Shown here: positions 21,002 through 29,304 of the stretch, piece after piece
Layout of the letters: the number at the start of each line of letters is the position of its first letter
Position numbering within the stretch: position 1 is the first letter of the stretch
From: a virus
IMG/VR virus record: IMGVR_UViG_3300037963_005450
Coordinates: 83,396 to 115,963 of that record
Direction: 5' to 3' (one strand)
Length of the DNA stretch: 32,568 nt
The notes under the pieces: model-generated
Told to the model about the DNA's origin: nothing
The model's database searches: none
What the model saw: the letters and a program-made list of their open reading frames with translations, nothing else
Translations under genes and position numbers: made by a program

Positions 21002-22232
21002 AGTATATAAATTACATTTTAATTTTTACCAAAAGTATACAGAAGGAGATGCTGAAACAAATGGTAAACTAACACAACATGCCTTTGAAGCTGAAGAGCT
21101 TGGTATAATTGCATTCCATTCAGATACATGGAGAGTAGATAAACAAAGTTTACTTGAATTTAAAAAAAGATTTCCTTTACAATCTATAGATGATTCGTCA
21201 CTATTACAAGATAAAATTATATATAGATTTCCTAAGCTAGCATTGCCTAGACAAAAAGTAGATCTTTTAAAAGAAAAGTATAATCTTTCTGTTACCAGAA
21301 ATAAAGATAAAGCTGACTATTTAGTTATATCTGATAAATACATAGATTCATTAGTTAATAGAGATTATCAAGGAACAGTTCTAAGTAAATCAGAAGTTCA
21401 TGGTTTATTAGTTCATATGAGAGATAATAACTATTGTACTGAAGATGGATTTACAGCAATAAAAAATATGTTTTCAACATTTGAAAATGATTGTAGAATT
21501 ATTTTTTGTATGGATTATTCATATAATGTTAAACATAGAGTTCATGATGCAGTAAAAACCCTTTTAAAACCATATGGTTACCAAGGTGATAAATTTGCAG
21601 ATATAAATAGAAAAGCTATTTTTTATGTTAAAAAAGATGATTGGGTTAATGTGAAAGATATTTTTAACAGTGGTAAATTAGTTATTGATCAAGAGTTAGC
21701 TGCATTTACTACAGAAGATTCACATGTTTTTACTGAAGCTGATTATCATCAATGTAAAAAAATGTTAAGAGCTGATGATCGTGATAATGTAAGTTTAGCT
21801 GTAGAAATGATGGCCAACTGTAATATAGAAAAGTCAATTCCATTTTTAGCAATGTTATTTTATTTTAATATGGATTATTTAAAATATTCTAAAAATTGGA
21901 ACACTGTTAATGTAAAAGCATTAAGAGAAAGACTTTCTAAATTTGCTGATGGTTTATATCCTAATAATGGAACTATTCATGGATATCAAGCATTTTTAAA
22001 AAAACTTGATGAAGAAGGGGCTTTAACTAACTTTGTTTTTCAATCAACTATGAAAGACATGTTTAAGTCTGTTTTAGTTTCAGGATCTGGATTTAATCCA
22101 GAATCTATATTTGATATGGATATAAGTGTATTAAAATTAAAACCAGAATGGCAGGAAAAATTAGATACACAAAATAAAGCTTGGGAAATCTCTGCTACTT
22201 CACACGTAGTTTTAGATGATTTACCATTTTAA
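20994..22232 (+). CDS. Hypothetical protein with host-SSB-like DDLPF tail, 412 aa
   Basis: Begins MTKVYKLHFNFYQKYTEGDA; ATG 20994 overlaps the upstream stop by eight bases and is preferred to a TTG at 20988. Residues around 78-117 share the VTxxxxxAD pattern with the previous protein. The C-terminal half is helical (possible HEAT-like), and the chain ends HVVLDDLPF. DDLPF/DDIPF is the tip by which bacterial SSB recruits repair and replication proteins, so this protein may mimic host SSB or bind the same partners. No other family is recognised. Confidence 0.65.
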   Translation: MTKVYKLHFNFYQKYTEGDAETNGKLTQHAFEAEELGIIAFHSDTWRVDKQSLLEFKKRFPLQSIDDSSLLQDKIIYRFPKLALPRQKVDLLKEKYNLSVTRNKDKADYLVISDKYIDSLVNRDYQGTVLSKSEVHGLLVHMRDNNYCTEDGFTAIKNMFSTFENDCRIIFCMDYSYNVKHRVHDAVKTLLKPYGYQGDKFADINRKAIFYVKKDDWVNVKDIFNSGKLVIDQELAAFTTEDSHVFTEADYHQCKKMLRADDRDNVSLAVEMMANCNIEKSIPFLAMLFYFNMDYLKYSKNWNTVNVKALRERLSKFADGLYPNNGTIHGYQAFLKKLDEEGALTNFVFQSTMKDMFKSVLVSGSGFNPESIFDMDISVLKLKPEWQEKLDTQNKAWEISATSHVVLDDLPF

Positions 22233-22292
22233 GGAGGAATGCCATAATTGATTGGGGTTGTGTACTGCAAAGTGCACACCCTTCCTCCGTTT
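22233..22292 (+). terminator. Two-tier hairpin terminator
   Basis: Outer arms GGAGGAA (22233-22239) and TTCCTCC (22282-22288) enclose an inner stem, 22255-22265 with 22272-22281 (ten pairs, one bulged T), loop TGCAAA. Only four T follow. It has the same architecture as the element at 29222-29268. Confidence 0.65.
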
Positions 22293-22316
22293 TAAAATTT
22301 AATATAAAATAAAAAA

Positions 22317-22709
22317 ATGAGTAAAGAAGAAACTAAAAAAAAATACAGAGAACACGGGAAAAAATATGCCCCATATAAAGATGATATAATTTTATCACAT
22401 CTCCAAGGAATGAGTGATAAAGAATTAGCAAATATTCTTGAAAGAAAAGTTCCATTACTAAGAGAAAAAAGAACAGAATACATCCGGGAATTTTTATTAA
22501 ATAATATGAGTTCATTAAACTATTTTGTTTGGATGGCCACTAAGTTTTACTTGCAAAATAAATTATTGAAAGAAAGGCTTGATAGTGTTGGTATTACTGT
22601 ATTAGATGTAGAAATATCAAATGATGATATTCAAAAACAAATGAAAGAAATACAAGATGTTGCATCTAATGGAAATATATCTGAAAAATATCCAGAATGG
22701 AATCCTTAA
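22317..22709 (+). CDS. Helix-turn-helix (Myb/SANT-like) protein, 130 aa
   Basis: The region YKDDIILSHLQGMSDKELAN followed by ILERKVPLLREKRTEYIREF resembles the small tri-helical Myb/SANT-like DNA-binding domain found in phages, in which a tryptophan is often replaced. The C-terminal part is helical, with a stretch around NNMSSLNYFVWMATKFYLQN. It may bind DNA near the recombination genes that follow. Overlaps the next gene by 13 nt. Confidence 0.55.
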   Translation: MSKEETKKKYREHGKKYAPYKDDIILSHLQGMSDKELANILERKVPLLREKRTEYIREFLLNNMSSLNYFVWMATKFYLQNKLLKERLDSVGITVLDVEISNDDIQKQMKEIQDVASNGNISEKYPEWNP

Positions 22710-22879
22710 TTTGTGTTATATGTGAGAAAGAGATAAAAGATCTTTATCCGCATAATGCAGAACCAGTTAAAAAAGGTCCCTGTTGTACACGTTGTAATAA
22801 TACAAAAGTACTTCCCGCCAGACTGGCTGCAGTATATAATTATAAACCTGAAAAACCAAAAAAGAAAAATGGTAGATAA
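22697..22879 (+). CDS. Small zinc-finger protein of a common phage family, 60 aa
   Basis: ICVICEKEIKDLYPHNAEPV leads to KKGPCCTRCNNTKVLPARL. The CxxC...CCxxC spacing and the NAEPV...G.CC..CN...V.PARL pattern match a small zinc-finger protein widely seen in phages and prophages, of unproven function. It overlaps the genes before and after it (13 nt and 11 nt). Confidence 0.8.
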   Translation: MESLICVICEKEIKDLYPHNAEPVKKGPCCTRCNNTKVLPARLAAVYNYKPEKPKKKNGR

Positions 22880-23852
22880 AGAAAAAGAAAATATTTTTTA
22901 TAAAAAGAAGTTTAATTTTAGTTATTCTTCTATAAATAAGATGTTATTTTCTCCTAAACTATTCTATAAAGAATACATTCTTTTAGATAGAGAGGAGAGA
23001 ACAGATAAACATTTAATTGAAGGCCGTGTAATTCACTGTCTTTTATTTGAACCAAATAATTTACATAATATATTTTCAATGGTTCCAGGTAAGGTTCCTT
23101 CTGATAATATAAAAAAGGTTCTTAAAAATGTTACTATGCATACAGATGCTCCTGTTTTAGCTGATGTAGAAGACTTTGTAATTTTAGATTCATTAAAAGA
23201 ACAAAATCTTTATCAATCATTAAAAACAGATGAATCAAGAATTGCTAAAGTAAAAACTAGTGATGCTGAGGATTATTATAAATTTATGTGCACTACTGGA
23301 AAAGATGTTATAGATCAGGATACATTAGATAGATGTCAAGAAAGAGTAGAAATTATTAAATCAAATAAAGAAATAATGTCTCTATTTAATTTAGCACAAA
23401 CTGATTTTGAGTTAGATCCAATTGAAGCTTATGCAGAAAATAAACTAGAAACTAAATTAAATTCATATGATTTTGGATTAAAAGGCATAATAGATTATTA
23501 TCAAATTAATCATGATGAAAAATCAATAACCATAATTGATCTAAAAACTACAGGTAAGACTATTACTGAGTTTACAGATGCAATAGATTATTGGAATTAT
23601 GACTTACAAGCTGCTATTTACACTAAATTAGTAATAGATAATTTAGATGAAGCAGCTTCAGATTATAAAATATTATTTAAATTTGTTGTAATTGATAAAT
23701 ATAACCAAGTATATCCTTTTGATGTGTCTGGTGAAACATTAAGAAGATGGGCCAATAAAATGGAACATTGTCTTGAAAAAGTTAATTATCATTACAGTAA
23801 AAAAAATTATGAATTACCTTATGAATTCTTAAATAATAAAGTTGTTTTATAA
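22869..23852 (+). CDS. PD-(D/E)XK exonuclease (exonuclease VIII / RecB-like), 327 aa
   Basis: The N-terminal SYSSINKMLFSPKLFYKEYI and EGRVIHCLLFEP match the opening of phage RecE/Exo VIII-type nucleases. The catalytic core is GLKGIIDYYQI, then SITIIDLKTTGKT (Asp in GIID and D-L-K), followed by WNYDLQAAIYTKL, which carries the QxxxY motif. It would degrade or resect DNA ends, giving 3' overhangs for annealing by Sak4/SSB. ATG 22869 is chosen; earlier in-frame ATGs lie within the zinc-finger gene. Confidence 0.85.
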   Translation: MVDKEKENIFYKKKFNFSYSSINKMLFSPKLFYKEYILLDREERTDKHLIEGRVIHCLLFEPNNLHNIFSMVPGKVPSDNIKKVLKNVTMHTDAPVLADVEDFVILDSLKEQNLYQSLKTDESRIAKVKTSDAEDYYKFMCTTGKDVIDQDTLDRCQERVEIIKSNKEIMSLFNLAQTDFELDPIEAYAENKLETKLNSYDFGLKGIIDYYQINHDEKSITIIDLKTTGKTITEFTDAIDYWNYDLQAAIYTKLVIDNLDEAASDYKILFKFVVIDKYNQVYPFDVSGETLRRWANKMEHCLEKVNYHYSKKNYELPYEFLNNKVVL

Positions 23853-24440
23853 ATGAAGAGTATATATACAAATTATTTTCAAAAAAGCAAAGTGTTTTTA
23901 TATCCATTATTGAGTCTTAGGAAGGGGATTACACATGTCCCTTCTGAGACTTTTATTGCTTGGGAAAATGTATATGATGCTTTAGAAAACAAATTTCTTT
24001 GTTTATATTCAGTTGATCCAGAAGAGATAGATAAATTTAAAAACTTTGAATTTAAATTTTTAAAGTCTCATAAATTATTTGAAGCTTATTATCAATTAGA
24101 TGAAGAAACTCATCTTTATGTTTTTGATTTTAATTCTTTTAAAAGAGATCTTCAAATGTTTAGAGATGGTAAATATTCAAGATTTAGTGTTAAAACTAAA
24201 GATATAATATCTAATTTTTTTGGTGAAGTTGGAACAGTTTCTGATTATATACAAAGTTATATTAATCCAGAAAATTATCACGGAACATATGCTGATTATC
24301 TTGGCGTAAAAATTGAAGCTATTAAAGATGTATATGAATTATGTAGTAAACCAGATTTAGAAAAAGAAACTTTGGTAGATCCAAAACCTGAAAACTTGGA
24401 AATCCAAAATAAATCTGTATCTTTGGAAAAAAATAAATAA
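23853..24440 (+). CDS. Hypothetical protein, 195 aa
   Basis: Begins MKSIYTNYFQKSKVFLYPLL. Mixed alpha/beta with many aromatic residues; the last third has a helix YLGVKIEAIKDVYELCSKPD and a polar tail. No family is recognised. It abuts the exonuclease stop (no gap) and couples to the next gene by TAATG, so it is likely a partner in the end-processing module. Confidence 0.6.
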   Translation: MKSIYTNYFQKSKVFLYPLLSLRKGITHVPSETFIAWENVYDALENKFLCLYSVDPEEIDKFKNFEFKFLKSHKLFEAYYQLDEETHLYVFDFNSFKRDLQMFRDGKYSRFSVKTKDIISNFFGEVGTVSDYIQSYINPENYHGTYADYLGVKIEAIKDVYELCSKPDLEKETLVDPKPENLEIQNKSVSLEKNK

Positions 24441-24871
24441 TGGCAAATACAAAACCAACCCTTGGAGCTAACATGCTTCTTATTACCGGGACATTTAGAA
24501 ATGTCAAAACTTTTAATTTAGTACCAGTCTCTTTAGACTGTCCATACGTTGAAGCAATGTTTGATCCCACAACATCAATTCTTGCTGTAATAACAAAAAA
24601 CATGAAGCAATCTTTTCATATGGTCCCAAGACTAAATGAAGATGGTCAACCTCAAAAATTAAAATTTCCAAACAAAGAAGCTGGAAAAACAGTTAAAGAA
24701 CAAAGAGTGTCTGTAGATACTTTTTCTGAATTTTATTTAACTGAAAAAGAGGATATTAAAACATTTTTAGCATTATTTGCTATTAATTACAAAGATTTTG
24801 ATACTGATCAATATTTTGTAGAAACAAAAGATGTGAAGCCTTCAAATCTTATACTAGGACCTAACGCTTAA
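24440..24871 (+). CDS. Hypothetical protein, 143 aa
   Basis: Begins MANTKPTLGANMLLITGTFR. A beta-rich first half (NLVPVSLDCPYVEAMFDPTT, ILAVITKNMKQSFHMVP) is followed by a helical C-terminus (SEFYLTEKEDIKTFLALFAI). No family is recognised; the compact beta-rich core could be a small structural or binding protein. It ends the transcript before a strong terminator at 24901-24929. Confidence 0.6.
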   Translation: MANTKPTLGANMLLITGTFRNVKTFNLVPVSLDCPYVEAMFDPTTSILAVITKNMKQSFHMVPRLNEDGQPQKLKFPNKEAGKTVKEQRVSVDTFSEFYLTEKEDIKTFLALFAINYKDFDTDQYFVETKDVKPSNLILGPNA

Positions 24872-24900
24872 ACTGTTAAGTTCTTTCTATGTTTATCATT

Positions 24901-24929
24901 AAAAGGGAGGCCTGTGCTTCCCTTTTTTT
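24901..24929 (+). terminator. Rho-independent terminator
   Basis: AAAAGGGAGGC (24901-24911) pairs with GCTTCCCTTTT (24916-24926), 11 pairs with one G-U, tetraloop CTGT, then a T-run to 24929. ATG 24942 follows 12 nt later. Confidence 0.9.
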
Positions 24930-24941
24930 ATTTTTTAAATT

Positions 24942-25286
24942 ATGAAGCCAGTAATGGATATTTTTACACGTCAAAATTTTGAATCAATGAAATTGGCAGG
25001 TGAAATATTAGGAATTCCCGTAACAAAAATTAAAGAAAGTGCTGATGAAAGTAGGCCAGTAATGAAAGGAAAAAGAAAATTTCAATTTGCATATTCTACT
25101 ATTACTGAAACTAGAACATTTGAAGTAAAAAAGTTTACTTTTGGTAAATATAAAAATCAGCTTATAGAAAAATGTGAGGATCTACCTTACTTAGAGTGGT
25201 ATGTTAAACTTCCGCAATTAAATGCACAGTTTAAACATGCACTGAAAAAAAGAATAAATAATATTAAAAACTCTAAAAATATATGA
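24942..25286 (+). CDS. ExoX C-terminal-domain-like protein, 114 aa
   Basis: The segment KKFTFGKYKNQLIEKCEDLP followed by YLEWYVKLPQ matches the FGKYKG...YL.W motif of the small domain attached to ExoX-type exonucleases and found alone in phages. The N-terminal 55 residues are of unknown fold. It overlaps the DNA polymerase by ATGA and may serve as a polymerase- or DNA-binding accessory. Confidence 0.65.
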   Translation: MKPVMDIFTRQNFESMKLAGEILGIPVTKIKESADESRPVMKGKRKFQFAYSTITETRTFEVKKFTFGKYKNQLIEKCEDLPYLEWYVKLPQLNAQFKHALKKRINNIKNSKNI

Positions 25287-27274
25287 ATCACTATGTAATG
25301 GATTATGAAACTTTGTCAAATTGTTTTGTAGCTGTATTTGAACATTATAAAAAAGAAGAGGTAAAAGTCTTTGTTATACATGAATTACAAAATGATCTAG
25401 TAAAGTTTTTATCCTTTTTAGATGACAATATTGAAAACAGAGAGTGGCATATATCTTATAATGGATTATCATTTGATGCACAGATCACTCAACATATATT
25501 AAATAATAGAGATTTTTTATTATCTCAGAATCCAGAAGAAATAACTGGATGGATTTATAAAGCAGCACAAGACTGTATAACTAGATCTAACAATAAACAA
25601 TGGCAGGTATTTCCACAATGGCATTTAAGTATTGGTCAAATTGATATTTACAAAATGCATCATTGGGATAATCCGGCTAAAAGATCTAGTCTTAAATGGA
25701 TCCAATATAGTATGGATTGGGAAAACATTATAGATATGCCCATTCATCATACAACAAATATTTCTTCTAAAGAGGAGTTGGATACTATAATTAAATATTG
25801 TATTAATGATGTAAAGTCAACTAAAGAAATCTATAACAGATCAAAATCAGAAATAGGACTACGTAAAGAGCTTACATCCAAGTATAATATTAATTTGTTT
25901 TCTGCATCAGAACCAAGAATTAGTAAAGAGTTATTTGCTTATTATTTAAGTAAAAAACTTAATATATATAAAGGAGAACTTAAAAAAATGAGAACATATC
26001 GTGATACTATAAAGTTAAATGATATTATACTTCCTTATATAAATTTTGAATCTCATGCATTTAAAAATTTATTAGCACGGTTTAAAACTGTAGAATTAGA
26101 TGCTTTAAGGCTTAAAGGTCAATTTAAATATAGTGTTGATTATAAAAATGTATCTACACATTTTGGTTTAGGCGGTGTTCATGGTGCTAGAAAAAAAGGT
26201 GTTTATGTTTCAGATGATGAATATATAATTATGTCATCAGATGTAACATCTTTTTATCCAAATCTAGCAATTAAAAATAAATGGGCTCCTGGACATTTTC
26301 CTGCTGAACAATTCTGTGATCAGTATGAATGGTTTTTTAATGAAAGAAAAAAAATCCCTAAGAGTAATCCAATGAATTATGTATATAAAATTATACTTAA
26401 CTCTACGTTTGGTCTTAGTAATGATGAAAATAGTTTCTTTTATGATCCTGAATTATGTATGCGTATAACTGTCAATGGTCAATTAAGTCTAATGATGTTA
26501 TATGAAATGATTATGGAAAGAATTCCTGATGCTGTTGCTTTACTACAAAATACTGATGGCATAGAGACTAGGATTCCTAGAGATAGTTATGATCAGTACA
26601 TGGAAATATGTAAAGAATGGGAAGATATTACTAATCTTAATCTAGAACATGATGAATATCAAAAATTAATTTTAGGTGATGTAAATAATTACATTGGTTT
26701 AAATAATTTTAAAGAGGTTGACATCACAAGCTGGAGAAAGATTAAACAATCTAACCCGCATTATCTATTTAAGATAATAGATAATAAATTTTATTATGCA
26801 CCTGCCAAAATGAAAGGTAGGTTTGATTTTCATAATTTAGCTCTTCATAAAAATAAATCTAAATTAATAATACCTAAAGCTATTTACCATTACTTTATTC
26901 ATGATATACTACCAGAAGATTATTTAAAAAAGAATAGAAATATTCTTGATTATTGTATTGGTGGAAAATCAAAAGGTAACTGGAAACAAGTAGCTAGATA
27001 TATTAAAGACGGAGAATTTAATGAAGATGAACTTCAAAAAATTAATAGATATTATATAACAAAAACCGGTGTAAAAATTATTAAAGTAAATAAAGAAGAT
27101 AAAAGAGAAATACAATTAGAAGCTGGTAAATGGTTACAAAATATTTATAATGATATGAAGTTAGAACCTAAATGGGAAAACTATAACATTGACAATGGTT
27201 ATTATTTAAAAGCCATTGAAAAGGAAATTAATGATATTCTGACAGTATCAATAAATCAATTAGAATTATTTTAA
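25283..27274 (+). CDS. Compact family B-like DNA polymerase with 3'-5' exonuclease, 663 aa
   Basis: Exonuclease motifs: Exo I DYE (Asp7, Glu9), Exo II YNGLSFD (Asp65), Exo III YCIND (Tyr172, Asp176). Polymerase motif A is SSDVTSFYPN (Asp320), motif B KIILNSTFG (Lys369), and motif C LQNTDGIE (Asp425), where the usual DTDS has become NTDG. The A-B spacing is only 49 residues, so the fingers are short. It would be the replicative enzyme with DnaB and primase. It overlaps ExoX-C (ATGA) and MazG (TAATG). Similar NTDG/QTDG variants occur in other phages, as far as I recall. Confidence 0.9.
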   Translation: MNHYVMDYETLSNCFVAVFEHYKKEEVKVFVIHELQNDLVKFLSFLDDNIENREWHISYNGLSFDAQITQHILNNRDFLLSQNPEEITGWIYKAAQDCITRSNNKQWQVFPQWHLSIGQIDIYKMHHWDNPAKRSSLKWIQYSMDWENIIDMPIHHTTNISSKEELDTIIKYCINDVKSTKEIYNRSKSEIGLRKELTSKYNINLFSASEPRISKELFAYYLSKKLNIYKGELKKMRTYRDTIKLNDIILPYINFESHAFKNLLARFKTVELDALRLKGQFKYSVDYKNVSTHFGLGGVHGARKKGVYVSDDEYIIMSSDVTSFYPNLAIKNKWAPGHFPAEQFCDQYEWFFNERKKIPKSNPMNYVYKIILNSTFGLSNDENSFFYDPELCMRITVNGQLSLMMLYEMIMERIPDAVALLQNTDGIETRIPRDSYDQYMEICKEWEDITNLNLEHDEYQKLILGDVNNYIGLNNFKEVDITSWRKIKQSNPHYLFKIIDNKFYYAPAKMKGRFDFHNLALHKNKSKLIIPKAIYHYFIHDILPEDYLKKNRNILDYCIGGKSKGNWKQVARYIKDGEFNEDELQKINRYYITKTGVKIIKVNKEDKREIQLEAGKWLQNIYNDMKLEPKWENYNIDNGYYLKAIEKEINDILTVSINQLELF

Positions 27275-27765
27275 TGAAAAAAGAAATCAAATGCTCAGTG
27301 CCAAAAGGATTGAAATTTAATTTTCCTTATAAAATAGATTTTTTACTTAATAAACTTAAAATGGAATTAACTATGGATTATTTTGAATTAGAATGTGCCG
27401 TAGAAGAATGGGCAAAAGATAAAGGTATTTTTGATAAAGCCACTCCAATGGCCCAAGCACTTAAAACATTGGAAGAAACAACAGAGCTTTGTACAGCTAT
27501 TAATAACAATGATCCAGAAGAGATTGCAGATGCTATGGGTGACATTATGGTCACCCTTATCATTCAAGCAAAAATGCAAGGAGTAACGCTTGAAAAATGT
27601 TTAGAAGGGGCATATAAAATAATAGCAAAAAGAAAAGGTAAAATGATTAATGGTCAATTTGTTAAAGAATCAGATTTACCAAAATACAAATGGGATGAAA
27701 TATCCAAGGAAGAAAAAAATGTTTTAAATAATAACAATCTTCCTGATGATTATATAATGGATTAA
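27274..27765 (+). CDS. mazG: MazG-like nucleotide pyrophosphohydrolase, 163 aa
   Basis: The all-alpha core at about residues 65-125 has TLEETTEL (EExxE) and EIADAMGDIMV (ExxD), the magnesium-binding signature of MazG, then IAKRKGKMINGQFVKESD typical of the family end. It would hydrolyse NTPs or ppGpp-like nucleotides, which some phage MazG proteins use to adjust nucleotide pools. The first 30 residues are extra, basic and of unknown role. It is coupled to the polymerase by TAATG. Confidence 0.85.
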   Translation: MKKEIKCSVPKGLKFNFPYKIDFLLNKLKMELTMDYFELECAVEEWAKDKGIFDKATPMAQALKTLEETTELCTAINNNDPEEIADAMGDIMVTLIIQAKMQGVTLEKCLEGAYKIIAKRKGKMINGQFVKESDLPKYKWDEISKEEKNVLNNNNLPDDYIMD

Positions 27766-27766
27766 G

Positions 27767-27991
27767 ATGACTAAAAAAGATTTTATTTTAATTGCTGATT
27801 CTATTGCAGAATCTATTATAGATGATAGATCTAGATTAGAAATTACATCTACATTTATAAAAAAATTAAAGCATTTAAATCCAAAATTTGATAGTTCTCA
27901 ATTCAAAGAGTACATTATACAACAAACAAAAGAAGCTAAACTTAAAAGAAGAAAAGCTGATGTTCCTTTAACTAATAAATTAATTGATTAA
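27767..27991 (+). CDS. Small hypothetical protein, 74 aa
   Basis: MTKKDFILIADSIAESIIDD begins a helical protein with LKHLNPKFDSSQFKEYIIQQ, a pattern (NP.FD...F..Y) seen in small unnamed phage proteins. Its function is not known. It starts one base after MazG and the DUF932-like gene starts two bases after its stop. Confidence 0.65.
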   Translation: MTKKDFILIADSIAESIIDDRSRLEITSTFIKKLKHLNPKFDSSQFKEYIIQQTKEAKLKRRKADVPLTNKLID

Positions 27992-27993
27992 TT

Positions 27994-28848
27994 ATGCCAA
28001 AAAAAATTCAATTTGCAGATAAATATGATATTGTTAATGCTGCAACACCAAATCATAAAAAAAGTTACACTGTTATTCCTCATAGAGAGGTTATTGATAA
28101 TACTGTAAATATTTTAAATAACTCTAATTTTGAAATAGTAGATGAAAGTTATAGATGTACTGAAGGTGCTCAAATAGCACAAGGTATATATTATATTAAG
28201 CCAAAAGTTTCATATAGTAATCCTATTTTAGAAAAAGAAAATGAAATAGGGATGATGTTTGCTTGGTTAAATAGTTATAATAAAAGAGTAAGATTTCAAT
28301 GTGCAATAGGTGCACATGTTTTTGTATGTAATAATGGAATGTGTGCGGGAGATATGATGTCATATGCAAGAAAACATACAGGAAGTGCTAATTATGATGC
28401 TAAAATGCAAATAGGTAATCAAGTTAAAAGTGCTGAGAAATTTTACACTAGAATTGTAAATGATAAAAAGAACATGAAAAATATCTCTTTAGATAAACAA
28501 ATGCAATCTGAGCTATTAGGTCGTTTATATGTTGAAGAAGATATTCTTGATACTAGTCATGTAGCTGTAGTTAAACAAGAAATCAATAATCCATCATATG
28601 ATTATAATTGTGATGAAGAAAATGCTTGGATGTTTTACAATCATGTTACACATGCATTAAAAAAATCTCATCCAACTAGTTGGTTAAGTGATTTACAAAA
28701 ATTTCATGAGTTTTTTACTGCTAATGTTTTATCTAGCATGGGAATAAATTCTGCGGATAATCCACCAAATATTCCAGATGTTGATACAAATGCTTTAGCA
28801 GATATTGAAGCTCAAGATTTTTTTACAATGGGTAATTATAAAATATGA
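27994..28848 (+). CDS. DUF932-like phage/plasmid protein, 284 aa
   Basis: The core CAIGAHVFVCNNGMCAGDMM, then HTGSANYDAKMQ, and NAWMFYNHVTHALKKSHPTS followed by LSDLQKFHEFF match DUF932 (a phage and plasmid protein family with a CSNGM-like motif and a helical end), of unknown role. Length is normal. It may take part in DNA maintenance or anti-host functions. The next gene overlaps it by four bases. Confidence 0.7.
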   Translation: MPKKIQFADKYDIVNAATPNHKKSYTVIPHREVIDNTVNILNNSNFEIVDESYRCTEGAQIAQGIYYIKPKVSYSNPILEKENEIGMMFAWLNSYNKRVRFQCAIGAHVFVCNNGMCAGDMMSYARKHTGSANYDAKMQIGNQVKSAEKFYTRIVNDKKNMKNISLDKQMQSELLGRLYVEEDILDTSHVAVVKQEINNPSYDYNCDEENAWMFYNHVTHALKKSHPTSWLSDLQKFHEFFTANVLSSMGINSADNPPNIPDVDTNALADIEAQDFFTMGNYKI

Positions 28849-29132
28849 TGAACTCTAAAATTAAGTTAGACAACTTAAAAAGTTTATTAAAATGTCATAA
28901 TCTTTCAGTTTCCAGGGTTAATGAAAAATCATTTGAATTAAATACTCAATATTTAGATTCAGATGATTATGATAAAATCAAATCTTTTTTCCCGGCAATT
29001 ATTTTTGAACAACCGCATGCAACAAGTTATCTTACTTTAGAAGATATCCATGATGGTGAAAGAGAATATGATGATGATAGACATTATTACCCAAGAGTGT
29101 ATTTTAAAGAAAATATATTTTACCATAGATGA
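28845..29132 (+). CDS. Hypothetical protein, 95 aa
   Basis: MMNSKIKLDNLKSLLKCHNL is followed by a beta-alpha unit and an acidic stretch DGEREYDDDRHYYPRVYF. No family is recognised. ATG at 28845 or 28848 is possible (double Met). It overlaps the small membrane protein at 29129 through ATGA. Confidence 0.6.
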   Translation: MMNSKIKLDNLKSLLKCHNLSVSRVNEKSFELNTQYLDSDDYDKIKSFFPAIIFEQPHATSYLTLEDIHDGEREYDDDRHYYPRVYFKENIFYHR

Positions 29133-29215
29133 TAATTCTTTTATTAAAATTGTTAGCCTGTGGTGTTATATTATATTTAATTATAAATAGAAAAGATCCA
29201 TTTACTAAAAAATGA
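29129..29215 (+). CDS. Tiny membrane protein, 28 aa
   Basis: MIILLLKLLACGVILYLIIN is a single membrane helix followed by the charged tail RKDPFTKK. It is coupled to the gene before it by ATGA and followed by a two-tier hairpin. Its length and layout suit a phage micro-membrane protein such as an inhibitor of host envelope functions; the role is unknown. Confidence 0.5.
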   Translation: MIILLLKLLACGVILYLIINRKDPFTKK

Positions 29216-29221
29216 TCTTTA

Positions 29222-29268
29222 AGGAAGGAACCAATCAGGCCAGTTTTGCATTTCTGGCCTGCCTTCCT
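29222..29268 (+). terminator. Two-tier hairpin, likely terminator
   Basis: Outer AGGAAGG (29222-29228) / CCTTCCT (29262-29268) and inner CAGGCCAG (29236-29243) / CTGGCCTG (29254-29261) form a long stem with a seven-base 5' bulge. The T-run is weak. ATG 29305 follows. Confidence 0.6.
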
Positions 29269-29304
29269 CTGTTAACGTATTGATATTTTTATTATCTTTA
29301 TGGT

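Noticed and set aside
22233-22241. GGAGGAATG as Shine-Dalgarno plus start
   Set aside because: The ATG opens only two codons before a stop, and the GGAGGAA pairs with TTCCTCC in the hairpin.
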